Assembly (NCBI RefSeq): GCF_009857595.1
Contig: NZ_WWCU01000029.1
Coordinates: forward strand, 16,064 to 80,063
DNA length: 64,000 nt
Source: Pseudoduganella aquatica
GTDB lineage: Bacteria; Pseudomonadota; Gammaproteobacteria; Burkholderiales; Burkholderiaceae_D
Reading direction: 5' to 3'
Shown here: positions 9,257 through 18,910 of the stretch, piece after piece
Layout of the letters: each line of letters opens with the position of its first letter
Position numbering within the stretch: position 1 is the stretch's first letter
Translations under genes and position numbers: made by a program
Notes under the pieces: generated by a model
The model's input: the letters and a program-made list of their open reading frames with translations, nothing else
Databases searched by the model: none
Told to the model about the DNA's origin: nothing

Positions 9257-12200
9257 GCTGCTTGTGCCTCAGAAGCGAAGTTGGCGGCGGCTTCCATATC
9301 CACCGCCACGATGCGCGATACGCCCTGCTCTTGCATCGTCACACCGATCAGTTGATTGGCCATCTCCATCGCAATCTTGTTGTGCGAAATGAAGAGGAAT
9401 TGGGTCTGGTCGGACATCCGTTTCACCATGCGGCAGAAACGTTCCGTATTAGCGTCGTCCAGCGGCGCGTCGACCTCGTCGAGCAGGCAGAACGGCGCCG
9501 GGTTCAGGCGGAACATGGAAAACACCAGCGCGGTCGCGGTCAGCGCTTTCTCGCCGCCCGACAGCAAATGGATGGTGGCGTTCTTCTTGCCCGGCGGCTG
9601 CGCCATCACCTGCACGCCGGAATCCAGGATTTCGTCGCCCGTCATGATCAGCTTGGCCTGGCCGCCGCCGAACAGTATAGGGAAAAGTTCGGAGAAGTGG
9701 CCGTTCACGCGGTCGAACGTGTCTTGCAGCAGGTCGCGGGTTTCCTTGTCGATGCGCGCAATCGCGTCTTCCAGCGTGTTGATCGCTTCGGTCAGGTCGG
9801 CGTTCTGCGCGTCGAGGAAGTTCTTGCGCTCGGAGGCCTGCGCCAACTCGTCCAGCGCGGCCAGATTCACCGCGCCCAGCATGGAGATGGCGTTGTTCAG
9901 GCGCGTGACCTCGCCTTGCAGATAGGACGGCTTCATGTCCGGATTCAGTTTCTCCGCCAGCGCCGCCTCGTCCGCGCCCGCCTCCGCCAGCTGCGCGGAG
10001 AACTGCTCCTGGTTCAGGCGCGCGGCCTGCTCCTTGAGCTGCAGCTCCATGATCTTGTCGCGCTGCGGCTGCAGGCTGCGTTCGTTGTTCATGCGCGCAT
10101 CCTCGAAGCTGCGCAGCTGCTGCGTGATCTGGTCCAGCTCATGGCGCGCGTCCGACAGCGCGCGCTCCTGCTGCGTGCGGCGTTCCAGCAGCTCCTGCAG
10201 GCCTTCGCTTGCGGTGCCGGCTTCCAGGCTTTCCAGTTCGCGCTGCCCGGCCTGCAGGCTATCCGCCACCTGCGCCGCCTGCGTGGTGGCGGTGGCGATG
10301 CTGCGGCGCAGCTCCTCGATCTTGCTGCGCTGGGACTTCTCGGCGAACTCCGCTTCCTGCGCGCCGCGCTCCAGGTCGCGCAGGGCCTGGCGGGCGTCGG
10401 CCAGCTTCTGTTCCTTCTCCATGAACAGGGTCTGGCCGTCCTCATGCTCGCCCTGCAGGTTGCCCAGCTCCATATCGAGCTGCTCGAACTTCTCCTCGGA
10501 CTCCATGCGCACCTGCATCTGCTCCGATTCCTGCGCGCCGATTTCGGCCAGGTCCGCCTCGATCTGCGTGCTGCGCTGGTTGAAGCGCGCCTCGATCTCG
10601 GACAGCTTGACCACCTCGAGCTGCAAAGCGTGCACCGACTGCGTGAGCAGCTGCGACTTCTGGCGCAGCTCGGCCAGGCTGCGCGCATGCGCCGCCACGG
10701 CGGCGTCCGCGCGCACCGAGCGGGCGCGCGCCTCGTCGGCCAGGATGGTCTGGGCGCGCAGCTGCTTGCCGATGTTGTCGATCTCCTGCTGGCGCGCCAG
10801 CATGCCGTCCTGCTCCGCGTCGGCGGCGTAGAAACGCACGCTGGACTGGGTGACAACGTGGCCCTGCGCGGTCACGAACACGCCGCCGGCGGGCAGCGTG
10901 GCGCGCGCCTTGAAGGCGGCGTCCGCGCTGTCTGCGATGAAGACGTTGTGCAGCCAGTCCTGCAGCACCGCGCGCAGGCCGGGATCATTCAGTTTCAGCA
11001 GCGTGATGAAGGGCTTCAGGCCAGGCTGCTCCTGCTGCATGGGCGGCGCGCTGGCGCCGGGCGCGAACAGCGCCAGCTTGGCCGGAGGCGCGTCGCTGAA
11101 GAAGTGCTTGGCCCATTCAATATTGGACACTTGCAGGGCCGAGGTGCGCTCGCGCAGGATGGCCTCCATCGCCGTCTCCCAGCCCGCCTCGATCTGCAGC
11201 TTCTGCCACAGGCGCGGCAGTGCATCCAGCTCGTGCTTCTGCAGCCACGGCGTGACCTTGCCCTGGGTCTGCACGCGCTCCTGCAACTGGCGCAGCGCAT
11301 TCAGGCGCGCTTCCAGCTGCGCATTGGCGGCCGCTTCGGCGTTCACCTGCAGCTGCGCGTCCTGGCGCTCCGCTTCCAGCTTGGGCTGCTGCTCCAGCGC
11401 TTCTTCCAGGTGGTAGTTGAGTTCCTCGGACGCCTGCTGCTTTTCCTCCAGCTGCATCTTCAGGTTGGACAGGTGCGCCGAATCCGGCAGGCTCAGGCCG
11501 TGCTTCTCCTGCTGCAGGCGCTCGCGCCGCACGGCCAGGCCGTTCAGGATGTTGCTGGCGTTGCGCTGGTGCGCCGATTCCAGTTCCAGCTGCTGCTGCG
11601 CCTGCATGATGCGGGCGCGCGACGCGCTGCTCTTGTCCTGCGCCGCGCGCCAGGCCGCCTCCAGCACCGGCAGCGACTCCGCCTTCTGCTCGGCCATCAT
11701 GCGCGCCTGCTCCACCTTGGCGGACAACTCCTCCAGGTTGAACTCGGCTTCCTCTATCTGCTCGCTGTACTCGGCGGCCTGGTTCTGCCACTGGTCGCGC
11801 TGCGCGCCCAGGGTGGCCAGCTGGTTCTGCAAGCGGGTGCGCGACTCCACCACGAACTTGATCTGCGCTTCCAGGCTGCCGATTTCGGAGTTGGTCTGGT
11901 ACAGATGGCCTTGCGCGGTGTGCAGGCGGTCGCCCACGGCGAAGTGCGACTGGCGCATCTGCTCCAGCGTCAGCTCCACGTTGCGCAGCTTGGCGGTCTG
12001 CTCTTCCAGGTCGGTCTGGGCCTGCTCCACCTCGCGGAAGTACTTGGTCTGCTCGTACTGCGCCTCGTTCTTGCGCAGCAGCCAAAGCAGTTTCTGCTTC
12101 TCGTCCTGGTCGGCCTGCAGCTGGTGGAAGCGGTGCGCCACGGCTGCCTGCGCTTCCAGCTTTTCCAGGTTGGCGTTCAGTTCGCGCAGGATGTCCTCCA

Positions 12201-12780
12201 CGCGCAGCAGGTTCTCGCGCGTGTCGTGCAGGCGGTTCTCGGTTTCGCGGCGGCGCTCCTTGTACTTGGACACGCCGGCGGCCTCCTCCAGGAATACCCG
12301 CAGCTCCTCGGGGCGCGACTCGATAATGCGCGAGATCATGCCCTGGCCGATGATGGCGTAGGCGCGCGGACCGAGGCCGGTGCCGAGGAAAATGTCCTGG
12401 ATGTCGCGCCGGCGCACCGGCTGGCCGTTGATGTAGTAGGTGGACGTGCCGTCGCGCGTGAGCGTGCGCTTGACCGCGATCTCGGCGTACTGGCCCCACT
12501 GGCCGGAAGCCTTGCCGTCGTTATTGTCGAACACCAGCTCCACAGACGCGCGGCCGGCCGGCTTGCGGTGCGTGGAGCCGTTGAAAATCACATCCTGCAT
12601 GGACTCGCCGCGCAGCTCCGACGCTTTCGATTCGCCCAGCACCCATCGCACGGCATCGATAATGTTCGATTTGCCGCAGCCGTTGGGACCTACCACGCCG
12701 ACCAGCTGACCGGGCACCTGGAAATTGGTGGGATCAACAAATGACTTAAATCCCGACAATTTAATGGAAGATAGACGCAC
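9253..12780 (-). CDS. smc: Chromosome partition protein SMC
   Basis: A 1175-residue SMC ATPase that, with ScpA and ScpB, compacts and segregates the chromosome. The N-terminal head has Walker A GPNGCGKSNIIDA (about residues 32-44). Two long coiled-coil arms flank a hinge at about residues 520-630. The C-terminal head has the ABC signature LSGGEKALTA and Walker B FCLLDEVDAPLDD. The start is GTG (MRLSSIKLSGFKSF), the canonical SMC start. A short inverted repeat (GCCAC..GTGGC, about 12801-12815) lies in its leader. It heads an smc-zipA-ligA-galU-def run in which every junction overlaps or nearly touches. Confidence 0.96.
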   Translation of the reverse strand: MRLSSIKLSGFKSFVDPTNFQVPGQLVGVVGPNGCGKSNIIDAVRWVLGESKASELRGESMQDVIFNGSTHRKPAGRASVELVFDNNDGKASGQWGQYAEIAVKRTLTRDGTSTYYINGQPVRRRDIQDIFLGTGLGPRAYAIIGQGMISRIIESRPEELRVFLEEAAGVSKYKERRRETENRLHDTRENLLRVEDILRELNANLEKLEAQAAVAHRFHQLQADQDEKQKLLWLLRKNEAQYEQTKYFREVEQAQTDLEEQTAKLRNVELTLEQMRQSHFAVGDRLHTAQGHLYQTNSEIGSLEAQIKFVVESRTRLQNQLATLGAQRDQWQNQAAEYSEQIEEAEFNLEELSAKVEQARMMAEQKAESLPVLEAAWRAAQDKSSASRARIMQAQQQLELESAHQRNASNILNGLAVRRERLQQEKHGLSLPDSAHLSNLKMQLEEKQQASEELNYHLEEALEQQPKLEAERQDAQLQVNAEAAANAQLEARLNALRQLQERVQTQGKVTPWLQKHELDALPRLWQKLQIEAGWETAMEAILRERTSALQVSNIEWAKHFFSDAPPAKLALFAPGASAPPMQQEQPGLKPFITLLKLNDPGLRAVLQDWLHNVFIADSADAAFKARATLPAGGVFVTAQGHVVTQSSVRFYAADAEQDGMLARQQEIDNIGKQLRAQTILADEARARSVRADAAVAAHARSLAELRQKSQLLTQSVHALQLEVVKLSEIEARFNQRSTQIEADLAEIGAQESEQMQVRMESEEKFEQLDMELGNLQGEHEDGQTLFMEKEQKLADARQALRDLERGAQEAEFAEKSQRSKIEELRRSIATATTQAAQVADSLQAGQRELESLEAGTASEGLQELLERRTQQERALSDARHELDQITQQLRSFEDARMNNERSLQPQRDKIMELQLKEQAARLNQEQFSAQLAEAGADEAALAEKLNPDMKPSYLQGEVTRLNNAISMLGAVNLAALDELAQASERKNFLDAQNADLTEAINTLEDAIARIDKETRDLLQDTFDRVNGHFSELFPILFGGGQAKLIMTGDEILDSGVQVMAQPPGKKNATIHLLSGGEKALTATALVFSMFRLNPAPFCLLDEVDAPLDDANTERFCRMVKRMSDQTQFLFISHNKIAMEMANQLIGVTMQEQGVSRIVAVDMEAAANFASEAQAA

Positions 12781-12883
12781 GTTTTAGGACGAATTGAATT
12801 GCCACAATGAAAAGTGGCCTATCATACCATTTCAATGCCCGATTCAGGCCAAAAACGCGCGCGCTGCGGGGCGGGGCCGCCCC

Positions 12884-14500
12884 CTAGCCGGCGGCGCGGC
12901 CGTCCCTCAGCAGGATGGCGCACTTTTCCCCGATCATGATGCTGGGCGCATTGGTGTTGCCCGAGACGATGGTGGGCATGATAGAGGCGTCCGCCACGCG
13001 CAAACCGGCCACGCCGCGCACGCGCAGCTGGGCGTCCACCACCGCCATGGGATCGTCCTGCGGCCCCATCTTGCAGGTGCCGACCGGGTGGTACTGGGTG
13101 TCGGCCCGCTTGCGGATATCGGCGATGGTGGCGGCGCGGTCGCCCAGGCGCACCGGATACAGCATCTTGCCGCGCACCGGATCCAGCGGCGCCGACTCCA
13201 TGATTTTCTGCTGCAGGCACACGCCCTGGTACAAGGTTTCCAGGTCGCGCTCGTCGCTGAGGAAGCGCGGATCAATATGGGGCGCGTCGCGCGCGTCGCG
13301 GCTGCGCAGGCTGACTTCGCCCCGGCTGTGCGGCCGCAGCAGGTCCACGTGGCAGGAAATGCCGTGCCCCAGGTGCATCTTGCGCGCGTGGTCGTCCACC
13401 AGCGCCAGCACGAACACCAGTTGCAGGTCCGGCACCGCCACATCCGGCGAGGAACGCAGGAAAGCGCCAGCCTCGGCGTAGGGACTGGTGATCATGCCCC
13501 TGCGCTTGCTGCGCCACTCCAGCATGGCGGCCGCGATTTTGCCGGCGCCGCGCGCCGACAGGCCGAAGGTCTCGGTATCGCTGGGCGTCTGCCAGCCCTG
13601 CACGTGGTCGATATGGTCCTGCAGGTTGCGGCCCACGCCGGGCAAGTCCTTCACCACGGGGATGCCCATGGCCTGCAGCTGTGCCGCCGGGCCTATGCCG
13701 GACAGCATCAGCAGCTGCGGCGAGCCGAAGGCGCCGCCGCTCAGCACCACTTCGCGCCGCGCGCGCACCTGCTTCAGCGCGCCGCCGTGGTGGTATTCCA
13801 CGCCGGCCGCGCGTCCTTCCGCCAGCAGGATGCGCGACGACACGGCGTGCGTCACCACCTGCAGATTGGGGCGGTGCAGATTCGGCGTCAGATAGGCCTT
13901 GGCCGCGCTGCAGCGCTCACCGTTCCTGTGCGTCACCTGGTACATGAACGCGCCTTCCTGCCGGACGCCGTTGTAGTCGCGCACATGGGGCAGGCCGTTC
14001 AGGGCGGCCGCATCCAGGAACATCTGGTTGATCGGACTGGCGTGGCGCGGATAGCATACGTTGAGCGGGCCGCCCACGCCATGGAAGGCGTCGCCGCCGA
14101 AGTCCTCGTTGTTCTCGGCGCGCTTGAACAAGGGCAGCACGTCCTGGTAAGACCAGCCAGGGTTGCCCTGCGCGGCCCAGTTGTCGTAGTCCCAGGCATT
14201 GCCGCGCACGTAGAGCATGGCGTTGATGGAACTGCTGCCGCCCAGCGTCTTGCCGCGCGGCTGGTAGCCCCTGCGTCCGTTCAGCCCCGGCTGCGGCACC
14301 GTCTCGTAGGCATAGTTGTTGATCTTGCGCGGCAACATGGCCACCACGGCGGCCGGCGCGTGTATCAGCACGCTGCTGTCCGGACCGCCCGCCTCCAGCA
14401 GGCAGACCGAGACCGACGGGTCTTCCGTCAGCCGCGCGGCGATGGCGCAGCCGGCAGAACCGGCGCCCACCACGATATAGTCGAATTCCTGCATGCTCAT
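12884..14500 (-). CDS. GMC-family FAD-dependent alcohol dehydrogenase (LaoA/AlkJ-like)
   Basis: A 538-residue GMC oxidoreductase, the size of choline dehydrogenase and AlkJ. The N-terminal Rossmann motif VVGAGSAGCAIAARL binds FAD; RGKTLGGSSSINAMLYVRG (about residues 82-100) is the GMC signature 1, and the second signature and the active-site region HPVGTCKMG follow near residue 470. It has no signal peptide. Such enzymes oxidise primary alcohols to aldehydes. The partner gene upstream is an aldehyde dehydrogenase whose stop overlaps this start (ATGA), as in the lao long-chain alcohol oxidation operon of Pseudomonas aeruginosa. I therefore infer an alkanol substrate; choline is less likely because no betaine genes are nearby. 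Confidence 0.85.
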   Translation of the reverse strand: MSMQEFDYIVVGAGSAGCAIAARLTEDPSVSVCLLEAGGPDSSVLIHAPAAVVAMLPRKINNYAYETVPQPGLNGRRGYQPRGKTLGGSSSINAMLYVRGNAWDYDNWAAQGNPGWSYQDVLPLFKRAENNEDFGGDAFHGVGGPLNVCYPRHASPINQMFLDAAALNGLPHVRDYNGVRQEGAFMYQVTHRNGERCSAAKAYLTPNLHRPNLQVVTHAVSSRILLAEGRAAGVEYHHGGALKQVRARREVVLSGGAFGSPQLLMLSGIGPAAQLQAMGIPVVKDLPGVGRNLQDHIDHVQGWQTPSDTETFGLSARGAGKIAAAMLEWRSKRRGMITSPYAEAGAFLRSSPDVAVPDLQLVFVLALVDDHARKMHLGHGISCHVDLLRPHSRGEVSLRSRDARDAPHIDPRFLSDERDLETLYQGVCLQQKIMESAPLDPVRGKMLYPVRLGDRAATIADIRKRADTQYHPVGTCKMGPQDDPMAVVDAQLRVRGVAGLRVADASIMPTIVSGNTNAPSIMIGEKCAILLRDGRAAG

Positions 14501-15984
14501 GCCTGCTCCTTGCCGTGTTCAATGCGCGGGGCCACGCCGGGGTCGCCCTTGCCGAGAAATACGCGCAGCGCCAGCCGCTGCACCACGTTGCCGTAGGGGG
14601 GATAGAACAGGTCGATGGGGAAGAAGCGATGGCGCTTGAACACCGTCTTCGCATGCGACAGCTCGCGGAAGCCTTCCTCGCCGTGGTAATTGCCCATGCC
14701 GGAATTGCCCACGCCGCCAAACGGCGCGTCGTGGTTGATGACATGCCAGCCCCAGTCGTTGACGGTCACGCCGCCCGAATGGGTGCGGCGCAGCACCTCG
14801 TCCCGCTGCGCCGCGTCGTGGCCGAAGCAGTACAGCGCCAGCGGGCGCTCGGCCGCATTGATGAAGGCAATGGCCTCCTCCAGCGTGTCATACGGGACGA
14901 TGGGCAGCACGGGACCGAAGATCTCTTCGCGCATGACGCGCATGCCGGCGTCCGCGCCCAGCACCAGGTGCAGCGGCATCTGGCGCGCCGACAGCAGCAG
15001 ACGGCTGCCCTCGCCGCAGCGCAGCACGGTGGCGCCGCGCTCGCGGGCCTCGTCCAGCAGCGCGCGCAGGCGCGCATGGTGCGCCGGGCTGATGATGGCG
15101 GTGTACTCGGGCGCGCGCGTGCCGGTTTCATGAAACTCTGCGTAGGCCAGCTGCGCCGCAGCGGCAAATTCCTGCACCGACTCGCGCGGCACCAGCGCAT
15201 AGTCCGGCGCCACGCAGATCTGGCCGCTGTTCGCGCTCTTGCCGTGCACCACGCGGCGCGCCGCTTCGGCCACGTTGTAATTCCGCAGCAGCAGCGCAGG
15301 CGACTTGCCGCCCAGTTCCAGCGTGACCGGCGTGAGGTTGCGCGCGGCCGCCTGCATCACCAGCTTGCCCACCGCCGGCGAACCGGTAAAGACCAGGTGG
15401 TTGAACGGCAAGGCCGTGAAGACGGTGGGGTCGTCCAGCTCTCCCGCCAGCACAGCAACCTGCTCTTCCGCGAAGATTTCGCCCAGCATGCGGCGCAGCA
15501 CGGCGTTGGTGGCGGGCGTAAGCTCGGAAAGCTTGAGCATGACGCGGTTGCCGGCCGCCAGCGCAGCCGCCAGGGGGCCGAGCGCCAGGTAGACCGGGAA
15601 GTTCCACGGCACGATCACGCCCACCACGCCCTTGGGCTGGTAGCGCACGGTCACGGAATTGGATAAAAACAGCAGCTCGGTGCGGCGGCGGCTCGGATTC
15701 ATCCACTTGCGCACATGGGAAATGGCGTGGTTGATCTCCAGCGTGGAGGCCAGCAGGTCGAGCATCTTGGATTCGGCCACGGCGCGGTAGCCGAAATCGG
15801 CATGCATGGCGGCGGCCAGCGCGTCCTGGTAGCGCTGTATCTGGCGCTTGAGCGCCTGCAGCGCGGCGCGCCGCTGGGCGGCGCTGGGATAGGGGGCGGC
15901 GGCATAGGCCTGTTGCTGGGCGGCGAACAGGCGGCGCGCCCGTTCCTCCGCCGCGCTGGGCGCGGGGTCTGCGTGCGGGTGCAT
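14497..15984 (-). CDS. Coniferyl-aldehyde-dehydrogenase-like (CalB/LaoC-type) aldehyde dehydrogenase
   Basis: A 495-residue NAD(P)-dependent aldehyde dehydrogenase of the CalB group. VPWNFPVYLALGPLAAAL is the cofactor-binding region (residues 125-142). TLELGGKSPA carries the general base Glu223 and NSGQIC the nucleophile Cys257. It would oxidise the aldehyde made by the adjacent GMC enzyme to the acid. The ATG at 15984 is preceded by AGAGGA at good spacing. The frame stays open upstream to 16233, but a perfect intrinsic terminator hairpin lies 12 bases upstream of this ATG. The gene diverges from the LuxR-family regulator at 16171, with two candidate operator sites between them. Confidence 0.87.
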   Translation of the reverse strand: MHPHADPAPSAAEERARRLFAAQQQAYAAAPYPSAAQRRAALQALKRQIQRYQDALAAAMHADFGYRAVAESKMLDLLASTLEINHAISHVRKWMNPSRRRTELLFLSNSVTVRYQPKGVVGVIVPWNFPVYLALGPLAAALAAGNRVMLKLSELTPATNAVLRRMLGEIFAEEQVAVLAGELDDPTVFTALPFNHLVFTGSPAVGKLVMQAAARNLTPVTLELGGKSPALLLRNYNVAEAARRVVHGKSANSGQICVAPDYALVPRESVQEFAAAAQLAYAEFHETGTRAPEYTAIISPAHHARLRALLDEARERGATVLRCGEGSRLLLSARQMPLHLVLGADAGMRVMREEIFGPVLPIVPYDTLEEAIAFINAAERPLALYCFGHDAAQRDEVLRRTHSGGVTVNDWGWHVINHDAPFGGVGNSGMGNYHGEEGFRELSHAKTVFKRHRFFPIDLFYPPYGNVVQRLALRVFLGKGDPGVAPRIEHGKEQA

Positions 15985-15995
15985 GGTGTCCTCTG

Positions 15996-16023
15996 AAAAA
16001 AACGGGAGGAACAAGTCCTCCCG
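15996..16023 (-). terminator. Intrinsic terminator / possible attenuator in the aldehyde dehydrogenase leader
   Basis: On the minus strand, a perfect 8-bp stem (CGGGAGGA pairing with TCCTCCCG, loop of 5) is followed at once by seven T residues, then the ribosome binding site and the ATG at 15984. Any leftward transcript starting in the divergent region must cross it, so it may work as an attenuator. No antiterminator partner is obvious. Confidence 0.6.
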
Positions 16024-16114
16024 CGAATGGAGACTACATAGCGCATGTGGCACGGATAGCTCCGTACCGGCATGTGCTGGAAGCCATTCTGAGGGCGTGC
16101 CCGCCTCCGCATCA

Positions 16115-16130
16115 TCCCCTTGATGGGGGA
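16115..16130. promoter_or_regulatory. Candidate operator A of the LuxR-family regulator
   Basis: Inverted repeat TCCCC-TTGATG-GGGGA in the region between the divergent aldehyde dehydrogenase and LuxR-type genes. The same TCCCC-N6-GGGGA pattern recurs at 16142 (one mismatch) and 18911 (perfect). Its centre is about 48 bases before the regulator's start codon. Confidence 0.5.
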
Positions 16131-16141
16131 GCGGTGTTCCA

Positions 16142-16157
16142 TCCCCCATGGGTGGGA
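16142..16157. promoter_or_regulatory. Candidate operator B of the LuxR-family regulator
   Basis: TCCCC-CATGGG-TGGGA, matching sites A and C with one mismatch in the right arm. It lies directly before the TACAAT -10 element of the regulator gene, so a protein bound here could repress that promoter. Confidence 0.5.
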
Positions 16158-16158
16158 C

Positions 16159-16170
16159 TACAATGGACGC
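16159..16170 (+). promoter_or_regulatory. -10 element of the regulator gene, probably leaderless
   Basis: TACAAT at 16159-16164 is only 6 bases from the ATG at 16171, and no ribosome binding site is present. Transcription would begin about at the start codon. No clear -35 box is visible; its place is occupied by operator B. Confidence 0.4.
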
Positions 16171-18897
16171 ATGCCTACCCCAGCCCCCTCCAGCACGCCG
16201 CTGATCGCCACCAAGACCCTGCCGCCCAAGCACCGGCGCGGCCTGATTTCACGCGCGCGGCTGGGCGAACTGGCCGGCGATATCGAGTCCCACCTGCTCA
16301 CCGTGGTCAAAGCCCCGGGCGGCTTCGGCAAGACCACGCTGGGCCAGGCCTGGGCCGGCACCCTGGCCGAACGCGGCCACCTGGTGGCCTGGCTGTCGCT
16401 CGACGACGACGATGACGAGCCGCAGCGCTTCCTGCACTACACCAGCCACGCCCTGCAGCGCGCCCACCCGGACCTGGGCGCGGCCTGCGTGGCCATGTTC
16501 GCCCAGTCCATGCTGGCCGACCCGCAGCAGGCGCTGGCCATGCTGATCGAGGAAGTGGTGAGCTGCGGCGAGGAGGTGTTCCTCTTCCTGGACGACTACC
16601 ACTGCCTCACGCTGCCCGAGATCCACGCGCTCGTGTCCTTCCTGCTGCGCTACGCGCCGTCCAATCTGCACCTGGTGCTGCTGTCGCGCGCCAGCGCGCC
16701 GCTGGCGCTCGACACGCTGCGCGTGCGCCACGCCCTGCTGGAAATCGACGCCGCGCAGCTGCGCTTCACCCCCGACGAGACCCAGGAATTCCTCAACGCC
16801 AGTCCCGCCGCCCAGCTATCGCCCGAGGACAGCCGCCGCATCCACAGCCAGACCGAGGGCTGGGCGGCGGCGCTGCGCCTGATGTCGCTGTCACTGCAAA
16901 GCCAGGGCCGGAGCAGCCATGCGCCGCAGGCGCCGTCCACGGCCGGCCTGGCGCGCTCCATCGACGGCTACCTGTGTGAGCTGCTGACGCAGCTGCCGCC
17001 AGAACTGGCCGGCTTCATGCTGCGCACCGCCCTGCCCGAACGGCTGTCGCCGGCGCTGGCGGCGGCCCTGGTGGGCGATGACGCGGCGCGCAGCCAGCTG
17101 GCGCAGCTCGAACAGCGCCAGCTGCTCACCGCCCTGGACGACGAAGGCCAGTGGTACGCCTACCACCAGCTGATCCGCGAGCACCTGGGCCAGCGCCTGC
17201 AGCAGCAAGGCGGCACACTGGCGGCCGAGCTGCACGCGCGCGCCGCCGCGTGGTACCACGCCCAAGGCCTGTGGTCGCCCGCCGTGCGCCACGCGCTCGA
17301 CGGCGGCGCCACCGCCCAGGCCTACGCCTGGATAGAGGAATGCGCCATGCCGCTGGTGAAGGCCGGCGACATCCTCACCCTGGTCGGCTGCGAACGCCAG
17401 CTGGCCGCGCACATGGTGCAGCCGCCGCTGCGGCTGCGCATCGCCCTGGCGTGGGCGCGCATCCTGGCCTGCGCCTGCCCGGACGCCATCAAACTGCTGG
17501 ACGACATCGAGGCCGACGCCGACACCGAACAGCTGCGCCAGGACAGCCGCGCCGCCCGCGCCGCCGCCTACGCCCTGCTGGACCGCCCGCTGGAGGCGCG
17601 CGCCATCGCCGAGGACTGCCTGCGCCAGCCGGTGCCGGACCGCTGGGTCCACAACTCCCTGTACAACATCCTGCGCTTCTGCGCGCTGCGCACCGGCCGC
17701 TGGACCGATTTCTACGCCACGCCCGACCTGCCCTACCCGGACGGCGAAGGCCGGCGCAACATCCTGTCCGCGATCTACCGCCTGGTGCTGCTGGGCGTGG
17801 GCGACTGCGTGCGCGGCGAGCTGCCGCTGGCCGAACAGCGCTACACGGCCGCCATCTCGCTCGGCTACAGCGCCGAAAACCCGGACAGCGCCGTCACCGC
17901 CCTGCCCTCGGGCATGCTGGCCCACGTCTGCTACGAGCAAAACCGCCTGGACGAAGCCGAAGCGCTGCTGGCCAACCGGCTGGAGGTGCTGTGCACGCTG
18001 GGCTTTGCCGAAAGCGTCAAGCACATCTTCCTGACGGCCGCACGCATGGCGCAGCGCCAGGGCCGCCACGACCGCGCGCTGGCCTTGCTGGAGCAGGCCG
18101 AGAACATCGGCATCAGCCGCCACTGGGACCGGCTGGTGGCCGCCGTCCAGCTTGAGCGCCTGCGCCTGCACCTGAGCCAGGGCCGGCTGGCCGAGGCGCA
18201 AGCCTATCTGCAGCGGCTGCGCCAGCTGGCCGCGTCCACCCCGCACACGCCCACCAACCCGCTGGGCGAGGTGCGCCAGTACGCGGCCTTCGGCGACGCC
18301 TACTGCGCACTGCAGCAATTCCGCTACAAGGACGCGCAGCAGGTGCTGGAGCCGCTGCTCGCCGAGCTGCTGGCCCTGGACAGCAATCTGCTGGCCATCC
18401 GCGCCGGCCTGGCGCTGGCCATCGCCCTGCAGGGGCAGCGCCAGCACGTGCAGGCGCTGCGCGCCTGCCGCGATGCGATGGAGCTGGCGGCCCACGCAGG
18501 GATTATCGGCTCGGTGCTGGACCAGGGGCCGGAGCTGGGCGCCCTGCTGGCCGCGCTGCGCGCCAAGCTGGAGCCGGGCACGCCGCTGCTCGCCTTCACG
18601 CTACGGGTGCTCGATGCCTGGCAGGCGCTCTACGGCGGCATGGCCTCCCCCAACGCGGGCGGCGGCGCGGCCGGCAAGGGCGCCGACGCGCGCCTGAGCC
18701 TGGGGCCGCGCGAATGCGGCATCCTGGAGCTGATCGCCGAGGGCAATTCCAACAAGGAGGTGGCGCGCCTGCTCGGCATCGGCCCGGAAACGGTGAAGAC
18801 CCACCTGAAGAACATCTTCGTCAAGCTCAACGTGGACCGCCGCATCCAGGCGGTGGCGCAGGCCGAAGCGCTCGGCCTGCTCAAGCGCCGCCGCTAG
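16171..18897 (+). CDS. MalT/AlkS-type LuxR-family ATP-dependent transcriptional activator
   Basis: A 908-residue large ATP-binding LuxR regulator. The N-terminus (IATKTLPPKHRRGLISRARL) is typical of MalT. Walker A is APGGFGKTTLGQ (about residues 49-60), and a Walker B-like VFLFLDDYHC follows near residue 150. The middle is helical and TPR-like. The C-terminal LuxR helix-turn-helix is near residues 845-905 (LGPRECGILELIAEGNSNKE.., ETVKTHLKNIFVKL). Such proteins are activated by ATP plus an inducer bound in the central part; AlkS of alkane degraders is a relative by architecture. Divergence from the alcohol/aldehyde oxidation genes, and three shared inverted repeats, indicate it controls both flanking operons. 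An in-frame ATG at 16123 would extend the protein through the operators and is unlikely. Confidence 0.85.
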   Translation: MPTPAPSSTPLIATKTLPPKHRRGLISRARLGELAGDIESHLLTVVKAPGGFGKTTLGQAWAGTLAERGHLVAWLSLDDDDDEPQRFLHYTSHALQRAHPDLGAACVAMFAQSMLADPQQALAMLIEEVVSCGEEVFLFLDDYHCLTLPEIHALVSFLLRYAPSNLHLVLLSRASAPLALDTLRVRHALLEIDAAQLRFTPDETQEFLNASPAAQLSPEDSRRIHSQTEGWAAALRLMSLSLQSQGRSSHAPQAPSTAGLARSIDGYLCELLTQLPPELAGFMLRTALPERLSPALAAALVGDDAARSQLAQLEQRQLLTALDDEGQWYAYHQLIREHLGQRLQQQGGTLAAELHARAAAWYHAQGLWSPAVRHALDGGATAQAYAWIEECAMPLVKAGDILTLVGCERQLAAHMVQPPLRLRIALAWARILACACPDAIKLLDDIEADADTEQLRQDSRAARAAAYALLDRPLEARAIAEDCLRQPVPDRWVHNSLYNILRFCALRTGRWTDFYATPDLPYPDGEGRRNILSAIYRLVLLGVGDCVRGELPLAEQRYTAAISLGYSAENPDSAVTALPSGMLAHVCYEQNRLDEAEALLANRLEVLCTLGFAESVKHIFLTAARMAQRQGRHDRALALLEQAENIGISRHWDRLVAAVQLERLRLHLSQGRLAEAQAYLQRLRQLAASTPHTPTNPLGEVRQYAAFGDAYCALQQFRYKDAQQVLEPLLAELLALDSNLLAIRAGLALAIALQGQRQHVQALRACRDAMELAAHAGIIGSVLDQGPELGALLAALRAKLEPGTPLLAFTLRVLDAWQALYGGMASPNAGGGAAGKGADARLSLGPRECGILELIAEGNSNKEVARLLGIGPETVKTHLKNIFVKLNVDRRIQAVAQAEALGLLKRRR

Positions 18898-18910
18898 CCC
18901 GTCCCGTCAT

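Noticed and set aside
6254..9355. A 1033-codon plus-strand open frame opposite ligA and zipA
   Set aside because: It crosses two well-supported genes on the other strand and has shadow-type His/Gln/Ala composition.
9223..12744. A 1173-codon plus-strand open frame opposite smc
   Set aside because: Antisense to a textbook SMC; His/Gln/Leu/Arg-rich composition with no motif.
15985..16233. Extension of the aldehyde dehydrogenase frame upstream of 15984
   Set aside because: It would run through the terminator hairpin and both operators and overlap the divergent regulator; the ATG at 15984 has a good ribosome binding site.
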